A stretch of 5,191 nt of DNA from Candidatus Bathyarchaeota archaeon (lineage in GTDB: Archaea > Thermoproteota > Bathyarchaeia > 40CM-2-53-6): NCBI GenBank assembly GCA_005882955.1, contig VBBB01000085.1:1-5191 (forward strand). The letters are read 5' to 3'. Position 1 is the first letter of the stretch. The number at the start of each line of letters is the position of its first letter. Of the stretch, positions 1 through 4,873 are shown one piece after another. A program made the position numbers and the translations under genes. The notes beneath the pieces are model-generated. The model had not been told where the DNA came from. It made no database searches and saw nothing but the letters and a program-made list of their open reading frames with translations.

Positions 1-216
1 CTGTTTTCCAACGTCGGCTCCGACCAGAGAATCTTCTAGTCCCTTTGGAAGCCAGCCTTCTCCGAGGATTATGAAACGAGGACCATAGATTGAATCTTCT
101 CGATGGAGATGGGTATCTTTCGCAACCGCGTCATATGTTGTGTCTACCGTTTCTCCACTCTCCTTTACCTTGAGAGTGAAATTGACGAGCAGAAAGTCGC
201 CGGCTTTTACGGCCAT
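1..216 (-). CDS. FKBP-type peptidyl-prolyl cis-trans isomerase, N-terminal part (cut by window edge)
   Basis: This is the first 72 codons of a minus-strand gene that continues past the left edge. It starts with ATG at 216-214. The translation begins MAVKAGDFLLVNFTL, and then has a DTT triplet (residues 25-27) and the segment LGEGWLPKGLEDSLVGADVG (51-70). The opening GD-FLLVNFTLKVKESGE strand pair, followed by a G-E-G-W-x-x-K-G-L-E/D-x-x-L-x-G motif, is typical of long archaeal FKBPs (SlyD-like, with an inserted flap domain). These are cytoplasmic proline isomerases and chaperones. The flap domain and most of the active site lie outside the window. The gene follows the aminotransferase stop by only 3 bp, and a GAGG lies 12 bp upstream of the ATG inside that gene, so the two are probably co-transcribed. 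The fold family is fairly sure. The client proteins are unknown. Confidence 0.85.
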   Translation of the reverse strand, partial: MAVKAGDFLLVNFTLKVKESGETVDTTYDAVAKDTHLHREDSIYGPRFIILGEGWLPKGLEDSLVGADVGKQ

Positions 217-219
217 TGA

Positions 220-1401
220 CTAGTTCATCCTCGCAGGCAATCGGGCTAAGGCCTTACGTGCGGCTTCGAGAGCTTCCGATATCCTGCCTTTGAAGCCTAA
301 GTCTGCGGTTGCTGATGCAACAGCGCTTACCGTTGACATGATTTCAGGTGATCCAATGTTGCCCATGATTCCGATTCTGAACATCTTTCCCTTCCACTTT
401 TCCAGGCTACCCCCTAAGTCTATCCCATACTTAGTTCTGATGAGTTCCCTCAGTTTCCCATCCTCGATGCCACTTGGGCAAGCCACCGCGGCGACGGTGT
501 GTGATCGCGATTCAGGCTCCGCCATTAAGCCTAAGCCTAGAGCCTCCATGGCGCCGTAGACCGCGTCCGCACAGATTTGATGCCGTGCAAATCTGGCTGG
601 CAGTCCTTCTTCAAGGATCATGTCGCACGCCTCGTTAAGTGCATAGAATAAGGACACGGCGGGTGTGAAGGGTGTGAAGCCATCCCCCATGTATTTCTTG
701 TACATTGGAAGATCGAGGTAGAAGGATCGGTGCTGCTTCTTCACGCTGATCTTCTCCCACGCCTTCGGGCTCACGCTCACGAACGATAGCCCAGGCGGGC
801 ACATCATGCATTTCTGGCTCGCCGTCACACACATGTCCACATTCCATTCATCGACAGGCAATTTGTCGCCCCCGAGAATCGATATCGCGTCCACAATCAG
901 TAGGATGTCTTCCTCCTCGCAGAGTTTTCCGATCTCTTGGAGGCTTCTCACGGTTACTCCTGTGGAGGTCTCGTTGTAGACCACTGAAAGTGCCTTCGCA
1001 TCAGGGTTTGCTTTGATGATCTTCCTAAAATCCTCTGTTCGGGGTGCCTTTCCCCATTCTGAGCTCACGACCAAGGGTTGACCTCCATAAGCTTTGATCG
1101 CTTCCGCTAGTCTCTCGCTGAAGAAGCCGTTGACGTTGACAATGATCTTGTCTCCATCTTCTATTATGTTCTGGAGGGCACATTCGGTCGCCCCTGTTCC
1201 CGAGGTTGTGAGAACGAACAAATCTTCCTTGGTCTGAAACACTTTCTTGGTCTTGTTGATTACTTGCGACAATATTTCCTTGAAATCGGGACCCCTGTGG
1301 CCCATGAGAGGCTTGATCATAGCCCTCATGACTCTGGGAGGCACGTTGGTTGGACCCGGCAGCATGATCAATTTCTGGGTCTCACTCACAGAGCAGCCCA
1401 A
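220..1401 (-). CDS. class V PLP-dependent aminotransferase (serine-pyruvate / alanine-glyoxylate family)
   Basis: This 393-residue protein has the full family length of fold-type I class V aminotransferases. Visible motifs, in order: LPGPTNVPP (14-22), the N-terminal substrate/cofactor loop; SGTGA (67-71), the phosphate-binding turn; NETSTG (143-148); D171 in VDAISILGG, which should pair with the pyridine nitrogen; S195-Q-K197, with K197 as the PLP Schiff-base lysine; and R342 in FRIGIMG, the expected carboxylate-binding arginine. The amino donor and acceptor cannot be read from sequence; alanine-glyoxylate, serine-pyruvate and serine-glyoxylate are all possible. The start is uncertain. The frame opens after a TAA at 1438-1440, and candidates are TTG (1401), GTG (1389; protein begins VSETQKLIMLPGP) and ATG (1365). 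No convincing Shine-Dalgarno precedes any of them, and GTG at 1389 is a good alternative. Two cysteines, C198 and C201, flank the active-site loop just after the lysine. It probably leads an operon with the FKBP gene downstream. Confidence 0.93.
   Translation of the reverse strand: MGCSVSETQKLIMLPGPTNVPPRVMRAMIKPLMGHRGPDFKEILSQVINKTKKVFQTKEDLFVLTTSGTGATECALQNIIEDGDKIIVNVNGFFSERLAEAIKAYGGQPLVVSSEWGKAPRTEDFRKIIKANPDAKALSVVYNETSTGVTVRSLQEIGKLCEEEDILLIVDAISILGGDKLPVDEWNVDMCVTASQKCMMCPPGLSFVSVSPKAWEKISVKKQHRSFYLDLPMYKKYMGDGFTPFTPAVSLFYALNEACDMILEEGLPARFARHQICADAVYGAMEALGLGLMAEPESRSHTVAAVACPSGIEDGKLRELIRTKYGIDLGGSLEKWKGKMFRIGIMGNIGSPEIMSTVSAVASATADLGFKGRISEALEAARKALARLPARMN
229..232 (-). promoter_or_regulatory. 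Shine-Dalgarno-like GAGG for the FKBP gene
   Basis: GAGG on the minus strand sits near the end of the aminotransferase coding sequence, 12 bp before the FKBP ATG at 216. The spacing is long, though the following ATGA could extend pairing with 16S rRNA through a bulge. It supports translation of FKBP from a shared message, but weakly. Confidence 0.35.
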
Positions 1402-1434
1402 CCATGTGATGAAGCGCGAGCCCGAGGTCTGGTT

Positions 1435-1442
1435 CTTTTAAG
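1435..1442. promoter_or_regulatory. putative bidirectional TATA box (CTTTTAAG)
   Basis: This A/T box lies in the 68-bp divergent gap between the aminotransferase (minus) and the SAM hydrolase (plus). It reads CTTTTAAG on one strand and CTTAAAAG on the other, so either orientation resembles an archaeal TATA element. Its centre is 31 bp before the SAM hydrolase ATG, which would give a near-leaderless transcript. In the other direction a start about 26 bp away would fall near 1412, upstream of the candidate aminotransferase starts at 1401 and 1389. This is an inference from position and composition only. Confidence 0.5.
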
Positions 1443-1469
1443 GATTAGCTCTCAACATGACAGGATTCA

Positions 1470-2261
1470 ATGGTCACGATAACTCTGCTCTCTGATTTCG
1501 GATTGACTGATCCATATGTCGCCGAAATGAAAGGAGTTATTCTTAGCGCCAATCCTGATCATAGGATTGTTGATGTGTCACATGGAATTGAACGTCATAA
1601 CATTGCGATGGGCTCTTTCATCCTCGAAACGGCATTGCCTTACTTCCCTCTGGGCTCGATACATGTAGCCGTTGTCGATCCTGGTGTTGGAACTGAGAGA
1701 CTGCCCTTGGTAGTGCTGTGCAAGCTCGGAGTACTTGTTGGACCCGATAATGGTCTTCTTGCCAGGGCTGCTGAGAGACTTGGTTTCAAGGCAGCGTATC
1801 AAATAGACAGTCAGCGATTCAAAGGTGAGAGGGTCTCTGCAACCTTCCATGGAAGGGACGTGTTCGCGAGGACGGCCGCGAAACTAGCGGACGGATTGAG
1901 GCCTGACGCTGTCGGAGCTGTAGTCAAAGAGCTTGTGAGGCTCGACATCCCCAGCGTAAGCGTTTCGGATGAAGGAATGACGTGTACAGTTCTTCACGTT
2001 GATTCTTTCGGCAATGTGATTTTGAATTTGGGCGAAGAGGAGTTTCTGCGATTAGGCTTGCACGAGGATCGTCGACTAGAAGTGAAAACGATGCACCGAC
2101 GATCCTCTGCGTCGATTGCTAGAACGTACTCGAAGATTCACAGTGACCAGCTTGGAATTATATTGGGAAGTCAGGGATATGTCGAAATCGCGATGAGGGA
2201 GAGCAGCGCTGCGGCTAGGCTTGGGCTCAAACCATTGAGTCAGGTCGAGATTCGATTTTAG
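1470..2261 (+). CDS. SAM hydrolase (adenosine-forming), DUF62 family
   Basis: This 263-residue protein belongs to the DUF62 / SAM hydroxide adenosyltransferase family, which splits S-adenosylmethionine into adenosine and methionine with an activated water. Motifs seen: LLSDFG (6-11) followed by DPYVAEMKG (14-22), DVSHGI (35-40), VVDPGVG (68-74), VGPDNGLL (90-97), FHGRDVF (126-132) and DSFGNVILN (178-186). D70, R77 and H128 match the Asp-Arg-His triad known in archaeal family members at nearly identical spacing. This favours hydrolase over the related fluorinase and chlorinase. The N-terminal catalytic domain (about 1-160) and C-terminal beta-barrel (about 170-263) are both present. The start is ATG at 1470, right before the first beta strand; a weak AGGA lies 4 bp upstream and a TATA-like box about 31 bp upstream. 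The stop overlaps the convergent nadM stop by 4 bp. The cellular role of this enzyme in archaea remains unclear. Confidence 0.93.
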   Translation: MVTITLLSDFGLTDPYVAEMKGVILSANPDHRIVDVSHGIERHNIAMGSFILETALPYFPLGSIHVAVVDPGVGTERLPLVVLCKLGVLVGPDNGLLARAAERLGFKAAYQIDSQRFKGERVSATFHGRDVFARTAAKLADGLRPDAVGAVVKELVRLDIPSVSVSDEGMTCTVLHVDSFGNVILNLGEEEFLRLGLHEDRRLEVKTMHRRSSASIARTYSKIHSDQLGIILGSQGYVEIAMRESSAAARLGLKPLSQVEIRF

Positions 2262-2782
2262 CCAGCCTTGTCGCTCTTTGAAATGTCCCTCAGGCGTTCA
2301 TCGCCATCGATCTTCTTCAGGTAGCTGGCGACGGCCTTTGGAACGAGTTCTTTCCACGGCCCGTTAGTCAACAATCTTCTTCTGACTTCTGTTGACGTGA
2401 ACTTCTTGCGGCTGAACATAGGAATGCGTTCGACCCTTAGACCCGCTTCTTTGAGTAATCGAAAGGTTAGAGGTTCGTTCGTGTAGACGACGTCGAAGCT
2501 TGGAGTCTGGGACAACAAATGAGCCACCCAGACTTTATGGAATTCATCGTCGGGAAGAGGGATAACGGTGAAACGATCCGGGCGAATCCCCGCTTGTTTG
2601 AGGGCCAGCCTTATCATTGTAATTCGTTCTCCGGCAGTAAACGGGTTGTCTAGGGTGTGGCTGTGCTGGGCACTGCCCACGACAATTATCAGCTCATCGA
2701 CTCGTCCAAGAATATACTTCACCGCTTCCAGATGGCCCAGGTGGAATGGCTGGAATCGACCAACGTAGAGGCCGGTGGCCAA
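2258..2782 (-). CDS. nadM: nicotinamide-nucleotide adenylyltransferase, archaeal type
   Basis: This 174-residue protein has the usual length for archaeal NMN adenylyltransferase, which joins NMN and ATP to make NAD+ and pyrophosphate in the cytoplasm. The signature GRFQPFHLGHL spans residues 8-18, with H14 and H17 forming the nucleotidyltransferase HxGH motif. Further family segments are NPFTAGERITMI (46-57), W85 in KVWVAHL, FDVVYTNEPL (96-105) and the C-terminal STEVRRRL (130-137), the counterpart of the ATP-phosphate-binding SxTEVRRR motif. The start codon is TTG at 2782. No ATG is available in frame, and the first Rossmann strand starts at residue 4, so the TTG start is well supported. The TTG directly abuts the TAG stop of the alkyltransferase gene, with a GAAGG Shine-Dalgarno 7 bp upstream, so the two genes are almost certainly co-transcribed and coupled. 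The last roughly 15 residues are charged and probably disordered. Confidence 0.95.
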   Translation of the reverse strand: MATGLYVGRFQPFHLGHLEAVKYILGRVDELIIVVGSAQHSHTLDNPFTAGERITMIRLALKQAGIRPDRFTVIPLPDDEFHKVWVAHLLSQTPSFDVVYTNEPLTFRLLKEAGLRVERIPMFSRKKFTSTEVRRRLLTNGPWKELVPKAVASYLKKIDGDERLRDISKSDKAG

Positions 2783-3358
2783 CTAATCGCCTTCGGATGG
2801 ATTCCAAAGAGCTGCTGAATCGATTTTGTCCTCGTCGATCGGCACGTCTTCGCGAACTAGCAACCCACGCTTCGTCGCGCTCCCGCTTTCGCCAAGGGTC
2901 CCGCAAAGTGAATAGTTACCTATGGCTAAACTGCTGGGGACAACGCGGTGGCATGGAACGAAGACAGACCATGGATTCGAGCCGACTGCTCCGCCAACAG
3001 CTCTTGGCGCTGAGCCGATGTGATTTGAGATTAGTCCATATGTTGTGACTTTGCCCGCAGGAATCTTGTCAAGGACGCCACAGACTTTGGCCTGATGGGT
3101 AGAAACGAAGCTTCTGTTTAGTTTCGCATTTTTCGAGTTCTTCGCTCCCTCAAATCGTCTGATCATTTCCTCGGTAAGCCAATGATTGATACGTGTCGGG
3201 GATTTGCCACCACTCCTAGCTGAATACTCTTCTAGGCGTTTCTCTAGAATGCGGGAGTTCGAGCCGAAAGAGGAAGCGACAAGTCTATCGTTTTGGTCAA
3301 CGAGACAACCGAAAGACATCTCCTCCGACTTTTCGATCGATAGTCGAAAGTTCTTCAT
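2783..3358 (-). CDS. ogt: methylated-DNA--protein-cysteine S-methyltransferase (O6-alkylguanine-DNA alkyltransferase)
   Basis: This suicide DNA-repair protein moves the alkyl group from O6-alkylguanine to its own cysteine. Numbered from ATG 3358 (191 residues), the C-terminal DNA-binding/active domain holds KIPAGKVTTYG (98-108, including Y107), the RAVGGAVGSNP segment (119-129; arginine finger R119, hinge N128), the active-site PCHRV (135-139, nucleophile C136) and a distal Glu (E170). The first roughly 85 residues are a poorly conserved N-terminal domain, as usual in the family. After GNYS (147-150), where homologues have a short Gly-Gly turn, this protein has about seven extra residues and another cysteine, C152. 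An upstream in-frame GTG at 3382 exists, but it lies only 4 bp from the presumed TATA box at 3386-3393, so the ATG is preferred. The gene overlaps nothing and is immediately followed by nadM. It is divergent from rtcA. Confidence 0.92.
   Translation of the reverse strand: MKNFRLSIEKSEEMSFGCLVDQNDRLVASSFGSNSRILEKRLEEYSARSGGKSPTRINHWLTEEMIRRFEGAKNSKNAKLNRSFVSTHQAKVCGVLDKIPAGKVTTYGLISNHIGSAPRAVGGAVGSNPWSVFVPCHRVVPSSLAIGNYSLCGTLGESGSATKRGLLVREDVPIDEDKIDSAALWNPSEGD
2790..2794 (-). promoter_or_regulatory. Shine-Dalgarno GAAGG deciding the TTG start of nadM
   Basis: GAAGG on the minus strand lies within the last codons of the alkyltransferase gene, 7 bp before TTG 2782. This spacing is good for a ribosome binding site. 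It supports use of the rare TTG start, which also fits where the protein fold begins. Confidence 0.55.
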
Positions 3359-3385
3359 GTTGGAGGTTTGTCCAACGCACACTCT

Positions 3386-3393
3386 CTTTAAAG
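3386..3393. promoter_or_regulatory. putative bidirectional TATA box (palindrome CTTTAAAG)
   Basis: A perfect 8-bp palindrome, CTTTAAAG, sits in the divergent gap between the alkyltransferase (minus) and rtcA (plus). Its centre is about 28 bp from the rtcA ATG at 3418 and about 31 bp from the alkyltransferase ATG at 3358, so each transcript would start at or just before its ATG. Neither ATG has a Shine-Dalgarno sequence, which fits leaderless translation. The longer GTG alternatives (3400 and 3382) would lie upstream of the expected transcription start sites. The assignment rests on position and composition. Confidence 0.55.
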
Positions 3394-3417
3394 AATAGTG
3401 TGAAGCTCAGCTGGAAA

Positions 3418-4500
3418 ATGATCGAGATAGATGGAAGCATAGGCGAAGGTGGCGGGCAGGTTCTTCGAACCTCTCTGGCCCTCGCTGCTGTGCTGAGACG
3501 TGAAGTTCGAGTCTTCAACATCAGGGCGGGAAGAGAAGAGCCCGGATTGAAAGCCCAGCACCTAACAGGGGCAAAGGCGTTAACCCAGATTTGTGGGGCA
3601 TCGTCCAAGGGACTGCAGATTGGTTCAACGGAGTGCATCTTCAGCCCAGGCCCTATAAGGGCCAGTTTCCTTCGTTTCGATGTCGGCACGGCGGGCAGTA
3701 TAACACTGGTTCTTCAAACCTTGATGCCTCTGCTTCCCTTTGCCCCGGGAACTGTAGAGGTTGAGATTACTGGGGGGACAGATGTGAAGTGGAGTCCGCC
3801 GATCGATTATCTTCGACTGGTCACTCTTCCGGTACTGGCAAGAATGGAGATGCAGGCTTCGATTCTCGTTGTCAAAAGAGGACACTACCCCAAGGGAGGA
3901 GGAATCGTAAGACTCAAGGCCTCTCCCACTTCGGTCTTGAAGAATATCGTTGGCATCGATGGTGGTAATGTAAATGCGATAGCCGTCGTCAGTCATTCTA
4001 TGATGCTTCCACGTCGCGTTGCTGAACGACAAGCTTCCGCCGCCGCACGAGTTATTCAAGAGAAGAGTCCGCTGCGTCCACAGATCCAAATCGATGCTTC
4101 AGAGAACGGTTCACACTTAGGTCCCGGTAGTGGAATAGTTCTGTGCGCTACAAGAGACAATAGAAGTGTGTTGGGCGGGGACAGTCTGGGAGAGAGAGGT
4201 CGACCTGCGGAGGTAGTTGGAGAAGACGCTGCGAGAAAGCTCCTAGAGGAAATCAGCTCCGGAGCTTTTCTGGACAGGCACATGGGAGACATGATTGTGC
4301 CTTACTTGGCGCTCGCGGCAGGCGTTTCTGACGTTTCTCTTTCTCAGATTACTATGCATACGTTCACGAATGTCAAGGTGGCTGAGCGGGTCGCGGGTGT
4401 CCGTTTCGACCCTTTGCCAGAGGTTGGATTGCCGGGTAGGTTGCGGGTCAAGGGTCTGGGTTTGAGGCGTGAGGAGGTTTCCGTTTCTCCCAGAGAATAG
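3418..4500 (+). CDS. rtcA: RNA 3'-terminal phosphate cyclase
   Basis: RtcA uses ATP to convert an RNA 3'-phosphate into a 2',3'-cyclic phosphate through a covalent enzyme-AMP intermediate. The protein has 360 residues from ATG 3418, close to the family's roughly 340. Motifs, numbered from that ATG: MIEIDGSIGEGGGQVLRTSL (1-20); RAGREEPGLKAQHL (36-49); GTAGS (90-94); HYPKGGG (156-162); HLGPGSG (233-239); GERGRPAE (258-265); and RHMGDM (287-292), in which H288 is the expected AMP-accepting nucleophile. All key residues are intact, so it should be active. A GTG at 3400 would add six residues that the family lacks, and it lies only 7 bp from the presumed TATA box, so ATG 3418 is preferred. The last 53 bp overlap the end of the convergent MJ1316/DUF504 gene. 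The absence of a neighbouring rtcB in the window says nothing about the rest of the genome. Confidence 0.96.
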   Translation: MIEIDGSIGEGGGQVLRTSLALAAVLRREVRVFNIRAGREEPGLKAQHLTGAKALTQICGASSKGLQIGSTECIFSPGPIRASFLRFDVGTAGSITLVLQTLMPLLPFAPGTVEVEITGGTDVKWSPPIDYLRLVTLPVLARMEMQASILVVKRGHYPKGGGIVRLKASPTSVLKNIVGIDGGNVNAIAVVSHSMMLPRRVAERQASAAARVIQEKSPLRPQIQIDASENGSHLGPGSGIVLCATRDNRSVLGGDSLGERGRPAEVVGEDAARKLLEEISSGAFLDRHMGDMIVPYLALAAGVSDVSLSQITMHTFTNVKVAERVAGVRFDPLPEVGLPGRLRVKGLGLRREEVSVSPRE

Positions 4501-4715
4501 TCTTCGACCGGAGATCTGTGACGTAGAGTACTCGGTGGAAGGGAATCTGGGTCTCACGGTCGCCCAGCATGAAAGATCCCTGTGATAGTTGAGACTCTGA
4601 TTCGAACTTGGTTCTCGGGAGCTCCCCGGTGGAGATAAGCAAGTTCGGCCTCTGAAGAATCCCCTGGACCTCGCAATAGTCTGGAGAGAATCGATCTTAG
4701 TGGGTGCTCACGCAT
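4448..4715 (-). pseudogene. MJ1316/DUF504 (UPF0248) family gene split by a +1 frameshift
   Basis: Two minus-strand frames together make one DUF504 protein. The first frame starts at ATG 4715 and reads MREHPLRSILSRLLRGPG, then the family hallmark YLHRGAP (27-33) and RIRVSTITG up to about 4578; left alone it ends at a TGA at 4556-4554. The second frame picks up at about 4576 with SFMLGDRETQIPFHRVLYV, containing the second hallmark IPFHRVL, then ILWEKRK, and ends at a TGA at 4450-4448. Skipping one base near 4577 joins them into about 88 residues, the usual size for this family. The family is small and mostly archaeal, and Pfam describes it as an RNA cyclic-group end recognition domain, a role predicted rather than shown. 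The C-terminal tail overlaps rtcA by 53 bp. The break could be a real mutation, a read error in GGGATCTTT, or recoding. No clear promoter is visible. Confidence 0.75.
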
Positions 4716-4723
4716 CTGCTATC

Positions 4724-4837
4724 ATGAGTGATCTCAACTCCTTGTGGCTTGTTGAAGTATTCAGCCGTATTGGCCCTTGGCCGAAGACCCTAGCTGAATA
4801 CAGTGGCGAACCGGTCCGTCTTGTTCTTGATGTTTGA
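4724..4837 (+). CDS. possible small ORF of 37 residues, unrecognised
   Basis: ATG 4724 to TGA 4835-4837 encodes 37 residues beginning MSDLNSLWLVEVFSRIG and ending RLVLDV. The composition looks protein-like, with no low-complexity stretch, and codon choice resembles the neighbours. However, there is no Shine-Dalgarno sequence, no clear promoter and no family I recognise, and a hairpin lies inside it. Its start overlaps the 5' side of the DUF504 promoter region. It may simply be a chance open frame. Confidence 0.15.
   Translation: MSDLNSLWLVEVFSRIGPWPKTLAEYSGEPVRLVLDV
4757..4801. repeat. nested inverted repeat (9-bp outer stem, 6-bp inner stem)
   Basis: GTATTCAGC at 4757-4765 is a perfect inverted copy of GCTGAATAC at 4793-4801. 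Inside it, TTGGCC (4770-4775) can pair with GGCCGA (4779-4784) around a CTT loop, leaving an asymmetric internal loop of 4 and 8 bases. It has no T-run after it, so it is not an intrinsic terminator of the bacterial type. It could be an RNA element or a protein-binding site upstream of dphB or the DUF504 gene. Confidence 0.45.
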
Positions 4838-4843
4838 GAAGTC

Positions 4844-4851
4844 AATTTAGC
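4844..4851 (+). promoter_or_regulatory. putative TATA-like box for dphB (AATTTAGC)
   Basis: The only A/T-rich patch in the 60 bp before dphB is centred about 26 bp upstream of the ATG at 4874. The bases right before the ATG (TGTTGTCTC) contain no Shine-Dalgarno sequence. Together these suggest a leaderless transcript. The match to the archaeal TATA consensus is modest. Confidence 0.35.
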
Positions 4852-4873
4852 TAAGCCGTTGCTCTGTTGTCTC

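Larger units (their letters stand above)
4716..4873. other. intergenic region between the DUF504 gene and dphB
   Basis: This gap of about 158 bp between divergent genes contains a nested inverted repeat (4757-4801), a possible small plus-strand ORF (4724-4837, 37 residues, no recognised family) and a TATA-like box for dphB near 4844-4851. I found no tRNA-like cloverleaf, CRISPR repeat or poly-T terminator here. Confidence 0.6.

Noticed and set aside
1441..1467. Direct repeat AGGATT (1441-1446 and 1462-1467) as an operator
   Set aside because: Six bases repeated twice is expected by chance at this scale; the second copy is better explained as a weak ribosome binding site.
3400..3417. GTG at 3400 as the rtcA start
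   Set aside because: It adds six residues not seen in the family and lies only 7 bp from the likely TATA box, before the expected transcription start.
3297..3689. 130-codon minus-strand frame covering the rtcA start and the alkyltransferase start
   Set aside because: It crosses two well-supported genes and their shared promoter; its composition is that of a frame shadow.
3625..4089. 154-codon open frame on the minus strand inside rtcA
   Set aside because: It is fully antisense to strongly conserved rtcA sequence, has no family motif and no promoter or ribosome site.
4599..4610. GTTCGAATC-like tRNA T-loop on the minus strand
   Set aside because: The flanking bases do not pair into a T stem and no anticodon or acceptor arms can be built; the sequence lies within the DUF504 coding frame.
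4770..4784. GGCC hairpin as a transcription terminator
   Set aside because: No run of T follows on either strand, and it lies inside a larger inverted repeat upstream of dphB.
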